Shown: piece by piece, positions 1-9,055 of the stretch | How the letters are laid out: each line of letters begins with the position of its first letter | Position numbering within the stretch: the first letter of the stretch is position 1 | NCBI GenBank assembly: GCA_031256445.1 | Contig: JAIRQN010000029.1 | Span: forward strand, 1-64,000 | Reading direction: 5' to 3' | Length of the DNA: 64,000 nt | Source: Treponema sp. | GTDB lineage: Bacteria > Spirochaetota > Spirochaetia > Treponematales > Breznakiellaceae | The notes under the pieces: generated by a model | The model's input: only the letters and a program-made list of their open reading frames with translations | Databases searched by the model: none | Told to the model about the DNA's origin: nothing | Made by a program: the position numbers and the translations under genes

Positions 1-117
1 GTTCCGTAAAGGTATGTCCTTCATCTCTATAGGCGACTGCGCACCTAATAAAATCTATACTGTACATATTTTATTTATCGGCTTTTCTTCCAAATACTTA
101 AATTAATTCACTATAGT

Positions 118-1209
118 ATGAAAAATGAAATACCAGAAAAATTTAAAAATAAAAAAATCAATGATTTTGACGGTATGAAGAGTACTCATTGGTTATCGCC
201 ATTTCTTTATTATATAAAATATCTAATGGATAATAAAATTCCGGAATACGTGAGCAAAGATGACGCAATAAAATTAATCGCTTGTGGTAATCCATACGGC
301 GAACATGCGATGATGAGTTATAGCGTTAATCTTGCATGGTTTGAAGATTTATTCATCAATATGATTTCCCAATCTGAAATAGTCCAATATGGACTGGAAA
401 ATATTGATATGTTACAGAATTCTTTATCACGTTTACAAATATTTAATTATTTACTTGAATATTACGAAAAAATAATTAATAAAGATTTAAATACTAATAT
501 AAAAAATTACATAATAAAAAAAACAAGAGAAATGTTTTTTGAAGAAAATAGGACTGTTAGTTCCAGTGAATATTCTCCTTTTTCCAACTTTTGGTCAAAG
601 TGTGAAGAAAATCATGTAGATGATATATTCCCTCATTTTAATATTGATATAGTTTTATCGGCAATAAGAATAAATGATAAAGATATAAATTATCAATATA
701 GGAAAACAATAATTGAATATTGTATACATGTATCAACTGAACTACAGAAAAGAAGAATAATTAACGAAATAAAAACTGATTCGTCAAATATGGGTTTAAC
801 CCTTGACCAAAGTTTTGTTGTAAATCATTTTCTTGCCTCTATGGGCGATGAAGAAAATATTTTGAGTATTATTGACGGATACCTAAATGGAGATGCAATA
901 AATACTCCTGATATATTTACTATATATAAATTTGGATGTTTACACAAAACTGAAATTTTATTAAACAAGTATATTGAATTATTATTTTATAGTACTAATC
1001 TTCCTGACAATAATCATTATATTCGCAGAGAGAAACTTTTCTCTCTAGCCCGTAATGGGATAGAACAAAATATATCAATTGAAAACTTTGCTATTTTTCA
1101 TGATAAAGCGAAAGTACATATATCTGATTTGCAGAAAGAAAACAAATATACAGATTTTTATGAAGATTTTTTATTAGAAATGGAGCAACATGCTTATTCA
1201 CAGAAATGA
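118..1209 (+). CDS. hypothetical protein, A/T-rich orphan
   Basis: Encodes about 363 residues that I do not recognise. The protein is soluble-looking, rich in Ile, Asn, Lys and Tyr, with no signal peptide, membrane segment or familiar motif. The gene is visibly more A/T-rich than everything downstream and uses A/T-ending codons heavily, which suggests recent horizontal acquisition. No Shine-Dalgarno precedes the ATG at 118; TATAGT sits directly against it. ATG codons further in (172) are alternative starts. It lies beside a chemoreceptor relic, so this end of the window looks like a site of gene gain and loss. The function is unknown. Confidence 0.6.
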   Translation: MKNEIPEKFKNKKINDFDGMKSTHWLSPFLYYIKYLMDNKIPEYVSKDDAIKLIACGNPYGEHAMMSYSVNLAWFEDLFINMISQSEIVQYGLENIDMLQNSLSRLQIFNYLLEYYEKIINKDLNTNIKNYIIKKTREMFFEENRTVSSSEYSPFSNFWSKCEENHVDDIFPHFNIDIVLSAIRINDKDINYQYRKTIIEYCIHVSTELQKRRIINEIKTDSSNMGLTLDQSFVVNHFLASMGDEENILSIIDGYLNGDAINTPDIFTIYKFGCLHKTEILLNKYIELLFYSTNLPDNNHYIRREKLFSLARNGIEQNISIENFAIFHDKAKVHISDLQKENKYTDFYEDFLLEMEQHAYSQK

Positions 1210-1240
1210 AAAGTTTTGAGGTAAATGAACCGAAGCGAAG

Positions 1241-1266
1241 CTGTCCGAAAACAACTTCTCGGACAG
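1241..1266. other. short perfect hairpin between orphan gene and MCP relic
   Basis: CTGTCCGA and TCGGACAG form an 8-bp stem around a 10-nt loop, about 30 nt after the stop codon of the orphan gene. No U-tract follows, so a rho-independent terminator is only a possibility. Confidence 0.35.
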
Positions 1267-1300
1267 TCCCATTGCACTTTAAACCGCTCTACTTCCTTCA

Positions 1301-1690
1301 TTAAAGTACATTAACTCTCTCATGATTTACCGCAGTTAAATCATTAACTTTGTTCACGGTGGCATTGATCTTGTCCGCGCCTATAGCTATCTCGTTCATG
1401 CCCCCTGTGATCTCCTGGGTAATTACTTCAAGGTTCTTGTCTTCATTTATTACTTCCGTGGAACCTGTGCGCATTTCTTCGGATTCGCTTTTTACATGCT
1501 GGGTAATATCATTAAGGCTTCCAGTACCTGCTTGCTGCCCTGGCTCTGTTTCTCCATGGCGTTACGGATATTCTCTTCCTGTTCGGATACGGTTTTTATA
1601 TGGTTATCAATTGCTTCAAATTTCTGTAAAACATCATTTGTTGACTGGGTTATTTTATCAATCGATCCCTTAATGGTTTTATGGGAAAGA
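1301..1690 (-). pseudogene. methyl-accepting chemotaxis protein C-terminal remnant, frameshifted
   Basis: Read on the minus strand, the segment encodes the C-terminal part of a chemoreceptor signalling domain. The first piece (about 1690-1500) contains GSIDKITQSTNDVLQKFEAI and IRNAMEKQSQGSKQVLEAL. The reading frame then breaks. One base must be added near 1513 for it to continue as NDITQHVKSESEEMRTGS and EITGGMNEIAIGADKINATV up to a TAA at 1301-1303. The sensor, membrane and HAMP regions are absent upstream, so this is a 5'-truncated, frameshifted relic rather than a working receptor. The coiled-coil heptad style and the GMNEIAxGADKIN run are typical of treponemal MCPs. The left boundary is firm; the right one is approximate. 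Confidence 0.8.
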
Positions 1691-1757
1691 AGAATACCTT
1701 CCCATAAAAATTTTATATTAATCGCAAAATGCACCCGATTTTATCGGTATTACAGAT

Positions 1758-4499
1758 CTAAATAAGTTTAAATTCCCTGGCGGCAAGGCACAATTCGCGG
1801 TTCCAGCGCGTGCCGTTAAGGTATTGCCGCCGGGTTTCTACATCTTCAATGCGGCTTGCCCTGCGCTGAAGGCGCTTAAACGCCATGCTGACAGCGGTGC
1901 TCATGTCTACAATATTGGCGCCTGTATTTTCAAGGACGCGGTACATTGCGTAAAAATAAAAAGCGTCCCATGGATCCATTTCGCATAACCGCTCGTCCCG
2001 CAGAATACGCTGCATATTCTGCATCGCCTCATCGCCGTTATAAGAGCCTGGTTTCGCCGTTTCAAGCGAAGACAGGCGGCTTAATGCAAGAGAATTGAAA
2101 AGGCATGTAAATCTGTCCTGAATTTCACCGTGAGAAAAAAATAAATATTCGCATTGCATATAACCGCTTCGCCAGTCCGGCTGTTCGGTATAAAGAAAAT
2201 TCTCCTGTGAAAACGGATTTTTAAAAGCGCCGGACAATTCGACTGCTCTTTCATAATCCTCCGCAAGATACGCGGCTTCAATTTCAAACAATAAGGCGTC
2301 ATGATTTGCGTTTTCCGGCCTGGAAATCCGCGGATTTTGGGAATAAATTTTCGAACGGTAAATCCATGCGTCAAAAAGATGATCTTTTTCTTCCGTTTTC
2401 GCGCCGAAAGGCTCCCTGTGCAGTCCCTGAAAAATATCCAGCGCTTCACGATAGTCTCCAAGCTCAAAATAAAGACGGCCTTCGAGAAAACGGGAAAGAT
2501 CCGCCCATTCGGGACGGCCTACAGCAAGCGACTGTTCGATTGATTTACGCGCAAGCCTTTTCGCGTTAAAAATGTCTCCGTATAAAAATTGCGAAGCTGC
2601 CGCGTAATAGGCGGATATTCCCATTTCATAATAATTGCCGGCTTTTTCCGCGTTTGACAGCGCGAAATTAAGGTATTCAATTGTCTCGGCGGCCTGCTGT
2701 CTGGAAAGGCATACCAGGGAAAAAAGCCTGTAAGCCTGAGGGAGGCAGAAGGAATTACTGTTCTGTCCCAGAAGTATCGCCTCTTTTGCCTTTGCCGAAG
2801 CCGCGGCAATATCCCGGCATCCCAGATAGTAAGCGCAAAAATTCACGATTATCTGACTTTTTAAAATGGAAAATGATTCGCATTCTGCGGGAAGTTCCTT
2901 AAAGGCGTTTTCTATATCCGCTTCGTTTCCGGCGTGCAGCGCGTGGGATGTTCTGTAAATATATTTAATCGCCGCCGCTTTGGTATTAAAAAGTTCATCA
3001 AACTGTCCGTTGCCCAGCGCCGCCTCGATATCCGAAGTTGTATTATTGATAATATCCCCGGAAATGGATTTTAACAGCAGCAGATCATCTATTTGATTCA
3101 CTCCGTCAAGACTTGCTATGATGGTAAGAAGACGGAAACAGGGATTAATATTCCTCTTTGCGGCCCAGTTTAAAAGCCGTCTTCTGACAAGCGTTTTTAC
3201 CCTGTCGGATTTGTCTTCCGGAATCAGCATGGATTTTTCTTCAAAATGCCTGTTCATCAGCCTTGGCTCGCGGGGATTGTCAATTACACCTAACGTATGA
3301 AGAATGGAAAAAGCCCTTGCTATCATTGCCGGATTTTTTTCATCTTCCTCAAAAAGGCGCTGATACAGCTCCGGGGAAAAATAACGGCTGAAAATGGAAA
3401 CAGCGCATACAATTTCCCAGAGTTCCATCGGAAGTCTTGGAAGGACAAATGTTTTTTCTTCCTTGTCAATTGTTCTTGTATTTTTGAAAATATCGCTCCA
3501 TTTCCGCATTTTCTCCGGCTGTATGTCGCTTTGCCCGGTACCGATTATATAAAGATTTTTTTTATTTTCAATATCCATCGCGGATAAAAAATCCAAAAGC
3601 AAATTCATGGCCGTATCTGTCGCAAGATGAATATTTTCCAGAACCAGCACGGGAACGCGTTTTTTCTTCTGCGCTGAAGAAAAATAATATTCAAAAAGCA
3701 AAAATAGATAGCGTTTAACGCTCCGGATAATAAAATCCGAAACTTCATCGCGGATGCGGTCGCGGAAAAGCAGTTCCCAAAGATTATCAATTTCTTCGGT
3801 TGAAGCGTTTGACAGGGAGCGGATACTGCCCGACCATGCGTCAATAAGAGCGCTTAATCCGGTTCCGCCGAAGCAAATTGTCACCGCCGGAAATTCATTG
3901 TTGATTTTTTTTAGATATTTGTATAAGCCGCCCCGCAAATGAGAGAATTCAGGCCCCAAAATCAGAATATTGCGCTTTTGCTCCCTTTCCAGAATTTTAA
4001 AAACATCCCTGTGCAAGTCCAATTCGCTTTTCGCGGCGGTTTTAAAGACGGTCAGTTCCTTTATCCTGAAAAAACCGTTTGAGCCGTACTTGCTCACCTT
4101 CCTGTCATTCAGCCATTCAGACGGTTTTTCAAATTCGGCATAAGGTATGAATTTTTTGGTAGCTTTTGAATCCAGAAAGACGCCGCCCTTGCCTGAAAGG
4201 AAACGGCATAACTGTTCCGGAAACGCGATGCCTTTGTTGCCTATTACAAGCGCGTATCCGAATAAATCAACAGACGCTTCCATGAGCTTTCTCATGTTCT
4301 CAATCATGATATACATATCCAGCCAAAAACCGGTGGAATCTTCATTAAAAACCGCGGAAATCAGAGACCTTTCACCGGAAATCCTGCCCCCCGCGTCCGT
4401 AATCGCGCGGATCAGCGTATCATCAATCTGGCTGACAATATCCGGCTTTGTTCGCCGTAACTGTGTCTTGAATTTCAAAAAAAAGAACACGTTTATCAT
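1758..4499 (-). CDS. large TPR protein with a degenerate NTPase-like core
   Basis: A protein of about 913 residues if translation starts at the ATG at 4499; the open frame extends further upstream only because it runs antisense through hydF. The middle has a beta-strand/loop resembling a P-loop (ILILGPEFSHLRGG) that lacks the GK[ST], and later a VLVLENIHLA segment like a Walker B region, so it may be a STAND/AAA-type domain that has lost ATP binding. The C-terminal half has helical repeats of TPR type (for example FALSNAEKAGNYYEMGISAY, and LEGRLYFELGDYREALDIF). The first 130 residues are unrecognised; a degenerate nucleotide-cyclase-like fold is a weak guess. No signal peptide is seen. It diverges from hydF across about 80 bp. 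I would call it a conserved signalling-type protein of unknown function. Confidence 0.7.
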   Translation of the reverse strand: MINVFFFLKFKTQLRRTKPDIVSQIDDTLIRAITDAGGRISGERSLISAVFNEDSTGFWLDMYIMIENMRKLMEASVDLFGYALVIGNKGIAFPEQLCRFLSGKGGVFLDSKATKKFIPYAEFEKPSEWLNDRKVSKYGSNGFFRIKELTVFKTAAKSELDLHRDVFKILEREQKRNILILGPEFSHLRGGLYKYLKKINNEFPAVTICFGGTGLSALIDAWSGSIRSLSNASTEEIDNLWELLFRDRIRDEVSDFIIRSVKRYLFLLFEYYFSSAQKKKRVPVLVLENIHLATDTAMNLLLDFLSAMDIENKKNLYIIGTGQSDIQPEKMRKWSDIFKNTRTIDKEEKTFVLPRLPMELWEIVCAVSIFSRYFSPELYQRLFEEDEKNPAMIARAFSILHTLGVIDNPREPRLMNRHFEEKSMLIPEDKSDRVKTLVRRRLLNWAAKRNINPCFRLLTIIASLDGVNQIDDLLLLKSISGDIINNTTSDIEAALGNGQFDELFNTKAAAIKYIYRTSHALHAGNEADIENAFKELPAECESFSILKSQIIVNFCAYYLGCRDIAAASAKAKEAILLGQNSNSFCLPQAYRLFSLVCLSRQQAAETIEYLNFALSNAEKAGNYYEMGISAYYAAASQFLYGDIFNAKRLARKSIEQSLAVGRPEWADLSRFLEGRLYFELGDYREALDIFQGLHREPFGAKTEEKDHLFDAWIYRSKIYSQNPRISRPENANHDALLFEIEAAYLAEDYERAVELSGAFKNPFSQENFLYTEQPDWRSGYMQCEYLFFSHGEIQDRFTCLFNSLALSRLSSLETAKPGSYNGDEAMQNMQRILRDERLCEMDPWDAFYFYAMYRVLENTGANIVDMSTAVSMAFKRLQRRASRIEDVETRRQYLNGTRWNRELCLAAREFKLI

Positions 4500-4566
4500 A
4501 GTACTATTAATATCGGCAAAAAATTTCTCTTTATGGATTGGCTTTATTCTAACATAAATACTAATG

Positions 4567-4572
4567 TATAAT
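4567..4572 (+). promoter_or_regulatory. TATAAT -10 box for hydF
   Basis: A perfect TATAAT ends 7 nt before the ATG at 4579, so the predicted transcript would start at or next to the start codon. There is no Shine-Dalgarno and the -35 region (TTATTC at 4544-4549) is poor. Confidence 0.45.
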
Positions 4573-4578
4573 AAAAAC

Positions 4579-5805
4579 ATGAAAATGAATGAAACTCCTT
4601 CGGCAAACCGCGTACATATTGCTTTTTTTGGACGCCGGAATGCCGGAAAATCAAGCCTGGTTAACGCTGTAACAGGCCAAAATTTGGCTGTTGTAAGCGA
4701 AATAAAAGGGACAACTACAGATCCTGTGTATAAAGCCATGGAACTTCTTCCGCTTGGCCCGGTTGTAATGATAGATACGCCCGGTTTTGATGATGAAGGC
4801 GAACTTGGAGAACTAAGAGTAAACAGGGCAAAACAGGTATTGAACAAGACTGACGCGGCTGTGCTGGTTTTGGACGGTTCTCTCCCCTCCGCGGATACGC
4901 TTAGCTCGGCGGAAGCCGAACTTACAGGTCTTTTCGCGGCAAAAGGCATCCCTTACATTGCCGTTTTAAACAAATGTGAATTATCAAATCAAAATATGCC
5001 TGGAATGGCTTATGAAAACGAGATTCTTCCCGTAAGCGCCAAAACCGGATTTAACATAAATTTGTTAAAGGAAAAAATCGCGGTTTTATCCCTTGCAGAA
5101 GAGCCGGCGCAGCGCCTTGTCGCTGACCTTATTCAAAGCGGCGATTTGGTTATTCTGGTTATTCCGATTGATAAAGCCGCGCCAAAGGGACGCCTAATTC
5201 TGCCTCAGCAGCAGATGATACGCGATATATTGGAAGCCGGCGGCGCGGCTCTGGCTGTTAAAGAAAGCGAGCTTGCCCTGACGCTTGACGCAACAGGAAA
5301 GAAACCGGCTTTGGTTATTACAGACAGCCAGGTGTTCGCGCAGGTTTCCGCCATTGTGCCGGATGAGATTCCCCTTACGTCATTTTCAATTTTATTCGCC
5401 CGTTACAAAGGTTTTCTGCAAACGGCAGTCCGCAGCGCCGCGGCTCTTGATACATTGCGGGAAAATGATAAAATTCTTGTCTGCGAAGGCTGCACCCACC
5501 ACAGGCAGTGCGATGACATAGGAACTGTAAAAATTCCCAAAATGATAAAGAAACATACAGGAAAAGATTTTGAATTCAGTTTCTGCACCGCGGGCGATTT
5601 TCCGCAGGATTTAACGTCATACGCATTGATCATTCACTGCGGAGCCTGTATGCTTAATGAGCGCGAAATGCGTTACCGGCGCCTTCTTGCCGAAGAACAG
5701 AAGATTCCTTTTACAAATTACGGCATTACAATCGCGCATATGGCGGGAATACTTGAAAGAAGCATGGAAATTTTTAAGGCGGAACGCGGATTAAAACAGG
5801 AATGA
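4579..5805 (+). CDS. hydF: [FeFe]-hydrogenase maturation GTPase HydF
   Basis: HydF is the GTPase scaffold that receives the 2Fe subcluster built by HydE and HydG and hands it to apo-HydA. The sequence shows the P-loop GRRNAGKSS close to the N-terminus, the G3 motif DTPGFDDEGELGELR, the G4 motif LNKCE and a G5-like VSAKTGFN. The C-terminal metal-binding motif is CTH followed about 45 residues later by HCGAC, matching the CxHx(44-53)HCxxC signature. Length (about 410 residues) is normal. ATGs at 4564, 4579 and 4585 are possible starts. The family usually begins just before the HIAxFG strand, favouring 4579 or 4585, and the -10 box at 4567-4572 excludes 4564. hydG follows 35 bp downstream in the same operon. 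Confidence 0.95.
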   Translation: MKMNETPSANRVHIAFFGRRNAGKSSLVNAVTGQNLAVVSEIKGTTTDPVYKAMELLPLGPVVMIDTPGFDDEGELGELRVNRAKQVLNKTDAAVLVLDGSLPSADTLSSAEAELTGLFAAKGIPYIAVLNKCELSNQNMPGMAYENEILPVSAKTGFNINLLKEKIAVLSLAEEPAQRLVADLIQSGDLVILVIPIDKAAPKGRLILPQQQMIRDILEAGGAALAVKESELALTLDATGKKPALVITDSQVFAQVSAIVPDEIPLTSFSILFARYKGFLQTAVRSAAALDTLRENDKILVCEGCTHHRQCDDIGTVKIPKMIKKHTGKDFEFSFCTAGDFPQDLTSYALIIHCGACMLNEREMRYRRLLAEEQKIPFTNYGITIAHMAGILERSMEIFKAERGLKQE

Positions 5806-5840
5806 AGTACCGGCGCTGAATTAGGAGAAATATATATAAA

Positions 5841-7253
5841 ATGACAGATAATTTTATCAATAAAACATATATTGAAGACATGCTGAAAGAAGCAGAATTT
5901 GCAGATAACGAAAGCGTCAGCCGCGCGCTTGACAGGGCGGAAAAAGGCGAAACGCTGACGCATAAAGAGACAGCGTCATTGTTAAAAACGGGAGATCCCG
6001 GACATATTAAAAGAATTTTTGCTGTCGCCGGAGAAATTAAAAAGAGGATTTACGGCAACAGGATCGTAATGTTCGCGCCGTTATATGTGTCTGATTACTG
6101 CGTAAACCGCTGCGCGTACTGCAGTTTCAATACGGGGAACGAATTCAGCAGACGCCGCCTTACAATGGATGAAGTGCGCAGGGAGGTAAAAATCCTTGAA
6201 ATGATGGGGCACAAGAGGCTTGCGCTTGAAGCGGGCGAACATGAAGATCAATGCCCTATCGATTATATACTGGAGTGCATTAAAACAATTTACGAAATGA
6301 AATTTGAAAACGGGGAAATCCGCCGCGTTAACGTGAATATCGCAGCGACAACAACGGAAAATTACCGCAAACTGAAAGACGCCCGTATCGGCACATACAT
6401 TCTCTTTCAGGAAACATACCACGAACCGGCATACGACAGTTTCCATTTAAGCGGCCCGAAAAAAGATTTTACCTGGCATCTTAACGCCTTTGATCGCGCG
6501 CAGGACGCCGGCATTGACGATGTGGGAGGCGGCGTTCTTTTCGGTCTGGGAGATCCGTACTTTGACGTTATGGGATTGCTGCTCCATAACGAACATCTTG
6601 AACGGAAATACAATACTGGTTTTCATACAATTTCAGTTCCCCGGCTTTGCCCCGCGGCCGGAATGAACATAAAAGATTTCCCAAATCTGGTGGACGACGA
6701 AACGTTCGCGAAAATTGTCGCTATTATCCGCATTGCCGTTCCTTTCACCGGGATGATTCTCTCCACGCGGGAAAGCCATGAAATGCGGAAAAAACTTCTG
6801 CAGCTGGGAATTTCGCAGATCAGCGCAGGTTCCAGCACCGGCGTAGGCGGTTACGAGAGAACCGCGTCCGCGCGCGGCGCAGAGACCCGCAGTGAACCAT
6901 CCAACCCCCAGTTCATGGTAAACGATGACAGGAGCGCCATTTCAATTATCTCGGAGCTTATGGATGACGGCTACATTCCCAGTTTCTGCACTGCCTGTTA
7001 CAGGGGAGGCAGGACAGGCGATCGTTTTATGTCACTGGCGAAATCCGGCCAAATCAGGAATGTATGCCTTCCCAACGCTCTTATGACCCTTTGCGAGTAC
7101 TCAATGGACTACGGCGATGACACGTTCAGAAAAAAAACAGCGGCGGTTATCGAAAAAGAAATTCCTTCTGTTGTAAATGACACGGTAAGGCGTAAAACAA
7201 TTGAGAATGTTGAAAAAATACGCTCAGGCGCAGGACGTGATTTTTATATCTGA
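5841..7253 (+). CDS. hydG: [FeFe]-hydrogenase maturation radical SAM tyrosine lyase HydG
   Basis: HydG cleaves tyrosine to p-cresol and makes the CO and CN- ligands of the H-cluster. The radical-SAM motif CVNRCAYC (CX3CX2C) lies at residues 87-94. The C-terminal auxiliary cluster motif CTAC, then 22 residues, then C, is intact, which distinguishes HydG from ThiH. Length of 470 residues is typical. A good Shine-Dalgarno (AGGAGA, 5822-5827) precedes the ATG. It follows hydF and is followed by a relic of hydE; no hydA is in the window, so the hydrogenase itself must be elsewhere. Confidence 0.96.
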   Translation: MTDNFINKTYIEDMLKEAEFADNESVSRALDRAEKGETLTHKETASLLKTGDPGHIKRIFAVAGEIKKRIYGNRIVMFAPLYVSDYCVNRCAYCSFNTGNEFSRRRLTMDEVRREVKILEMMGHKRLALEAGEHEDQCPIDYILECIKTIYEMKFENGEIRRVNVNIAATTTENYRKLKDARIGTYILFQETYHEPAYDSFHLSGPKKDFTWHLNAFDRAQDAGIDDVGGGVLFGLGDPYFDVMGLLLHNEHLERKYNTGFHTISVPRLCPAAGMNIKDFPNLVDDETFAKIVAIIRIAVPFTGMILSTRESHEMRKKLLQLGISQISAGSSTGVGGYERTASARGAETRSEPSNPQFMVNDDRSAISIISELMDDGYIPSFCTACYRGGRTGDRFMSLAKSGQIRNVCLPNALMTLCEYSMDYGDDTFRKKTAAVIEKEIPSVVNDTVRRKTIENVEKIRSGAGRDFYI

Positions 7254-7310
7254 ATATCCGCAAAAAAATAATTTGGGAAATCCCATGAATACAGGCAGCA
7301 AGGAAATATT

Positions 7311-7502
7311 ATGTTGCATATTAACAGAAAATTGGGCGCATTATCACCTAACGGCAGGGAACTGGCTCTTAATGCCGGCGCGAATACTGTAATGCCGAAT
7401 TTTTCTCCCTTCGGAGTGCAGGAGCCTGACATGTCACCGGGAGACGCCAAACAGGAAACGGTGATTGAGGATCACAGGCGAGTGATAGAATTGATTGAAT
7501 AA
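7311..7502 (+). pseudogene. hydE: hydE C-terminal remnant
   Basis: A short open frame of about 63 residues whose core LGALSPNGRELALNAGAN followed by TVMPNFSP matches the conserved C-terminal end of HydE and the related biotin-synthase-type radical SAM enzymes (pattern TALGTLxPxGRELALxAGANVVMPNxSP). The radical-SAM CX3CX2C motif and the whole TIM barrel before it are missing. The in-frame codons upstream to 7260 show no HydE likeness. It sits directly after hydG, where a third maturase gene would be expected. It is best read as the 3' stump of a deleted hydE, and the peptide could not be an active maturase. Homology of the core is clear; whether the stump is still translated is not. Confidence 0.75.
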
Positions 7503-7508
7503 TTTTAA

Positions 7509-7514
7509 TATAAT
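7509..7514 (+). promoter_or_regulatory. TATAAT box upstream of the ABC importer operon
   Basis: A perfect TATAAT ends 7 nt before an ATG at 7521 that opens a nine-codon frame. No convincing -35 hexamer is seen at 16-18 bp. Confidence 0.35.
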
Positions 7515-7520
7515 AATTAC

Positions 7521-7547
7521 ATGAACGGAAAACGGAGTTTAAAATGA
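7521..7547 (+). other. possible eight-residue leader ORF coupled to the binding-protein gene
   Basis: ATG at 7521 opens an eight-codon frame (MNGKRSLK) whose TGA overlaps the ATG of the substrate-binding protein gene as ATGA (7544-7547). The Shine-Dalgarno CGGAG (7533-7537) of the next gene lies inside it. It could set translational coupling, or be chance. Confidence 0.25.
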
Positions 7548-9055
7548 CAAGAAACAGAATCATTAAACCAATATTATTAACGCTTGCAGTCGCGGTGTTT
7601 TTTTCATCATGCGCACGGGGGAATCCTCACCATTCAGGAAAAGCAACTGAACTTAGTTATGGCTTTACTACTGAACCTTCAACTTTTGATCCGTTAAATC
7701 CCGCCAATACGGCGGACGGAAGAAGCATTCTGTTCAATGTTTTCGAAGGGCTTGTTAAACCTGACAGCAGCGGTAGTTTACTGCCATGTATTGCAGAATC
7801 CTGGGAAATCGGACAGGACGGGCTTGTATATGACTTTACGCTCAGGGAAAATGTGTTCTTCCACGACGGATCAACTGTTTCATCCGCCGATGTTAAGTTC
7901 AGCCTGGATACGGCAGTAACTGCTGGTTTAAACGGCCTTAGCATAATCAAGGAAACGGAAATTATTAATGACAATCGTGTAAGAATTACCCTGAAATCGC
8001 CTGATCCGGAATTCCTTCCATACCTGACAATCGCGGTTGTAAAAGCCGGAAATAATGAACGCGAAAAGAACATAACGGGCACAGGGCCTTTTTTTATAGA
8101 AAGTTATTCAATTCAGCAAAATCTTGTTTTAAGGAAATTCAGCAATTACTGGCAGAAGGATCTGCCCTATCTTGAAAAAGTGACAATCGTATTTTTCGCG
8201 AATAACGATTCGCTTATGCTGGCATTTCGCGGCGGCAGCATAGACGCGGCTTCAATAACGGGCTCAATGGCCGCTCAGCTTGACCGCGGAAATTTTGACA
8301 TAATCACCAATTATTCGGCGTCTGTGCAGTTAATGGCGCTTAATAACGCGGCGCCTCCATTTAATGACGTGCGCGTGCGCCGCGCCGTAAACCATGCCGT
8401 TGACGCGCAGGGAATAATCAACGCCGCGTTTTTCGGCGTAGGAGAGCCTTCCGCCAGTCCAATAATTCCGGGATTGACCCATTTTTATGATGATTCTATT
8501 CAATATCAGTACGATCCTTCCATTGCGCGCCAACTGCTTGCGCAGGCCGGTTTCAGCGATGAATTGAAACTTTCCCTGGAAATTACAGTCCCGTCAAATT
8601 ATACGCAGCATGTTGATACCGCCCAGGTAATCGTAAACCAGCTAGCAGGCTGCGGAATTGACGCTTCCATAAAACTTGTTGATTGGGCGACATGGCTTTC
8701 CGATGTTTACAGGGGCAGAAATTATCAGGCGACAGTTGTTTCCCTGGACAGCCACATCATCTCCCCGCGCGGTTTTCTGGGACGTTACCGGACAGGCAAC
8801 AGCGGCAACTTTATGAATTTCTCCAGCGCGGAGTTTGACAGAATATACGAAGCGGTTCTTGCCGAAACAGATGAAGCGCAGCGGGTACGGCTTTACAGGC
8901 AGGCCCAGCGCGTTATTGTTTCAGAAGCGGCGGGCGTCTATATTCAGGATATTCTCTATTATAAAGCGTTCCGGGGAGGCGCTTTTGACGGCGTGCTTAA
9001 TTATCCGCTTTATACCATAGATTTTGCCGCAATTTACGGGAAACAGAAAAATTGA
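7544..9055 (+). CDS. ABC importer substrate-binding lipoprotein, family 5 (peptide/nickel type)
   Basis: A 503-residue extracytoplasmic binding protein. The N-terminus is a lipoprotein signal (basic start, hydrophobic run, then FSSC with Cys at residue 23). The mature part carries the SBP family 5 features: an ST-x-DP-type start (PSTFDPLNPAN), a section like NVFEGLV, a GTGPF segment, and the pattern FNDVRVRRAVNHAVDAQ. It should deliver a short peptide, or possibly a metal chelate, to the permeases encoded immediately downstream; the ligand cannot be read from the sequence. The stop TGA overlaps the TTG start of the next gene, so the five genes are translationally coupled. The Shine-Dalgarno is CGGAG, six nt before the ATG. 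Confidence 0.93.
   Translation: MTRNRIIKPILLTLAVAVFFSSCARGNPHHSGKATELSYGFTTEPSTFDPLNPANTADGRSILFNVFEGLVKPDSSGSLLPCIAESWEIGQDGLVYDFTLRENVFFHDGSTVSSADVKFSLDTAVTAGLNGLSIIKETEIINDNRVRITLKSPDPEFLPYLTIAVVKAGNNEREKNITGTGPFFIESYSIQQNLVLRKFSNYWQKDLPYLEKVTIVFFANNDSLMLAFRGGSIDAASITGSMAAQLDRGNFDIITNYSASVQLMALNNAAPPFNDVRVRRAVNHAVDAQGIINAAFFGVGEPSASPIIPGLTHFYDDSIQYQYDPSIARQLLAQAGFSDELKLSLEITVPSNYTQHVDTAQVIVNQLAGCGIDASIKLVDWATWLSDVYRGRNYQATVVSLDSHIISPRGFLGRYRTGNSGNFMNFSSAEFDRIYEAVLAETDEAQRVRLYRQAQRVIVSEAAGVYIQDILYYKAFRGGAFDGVLNYPLYTIDFAAIYGKQKN

Noticed and set aside
4500-4949. Upstream extension of the large minus-strand TPR protein through hydF
   Set aside because: This part is antisense to the conserved hydF coding sequence, and its product is low-complexity Ser/Pro-rich; the start at 4499 is more credible.
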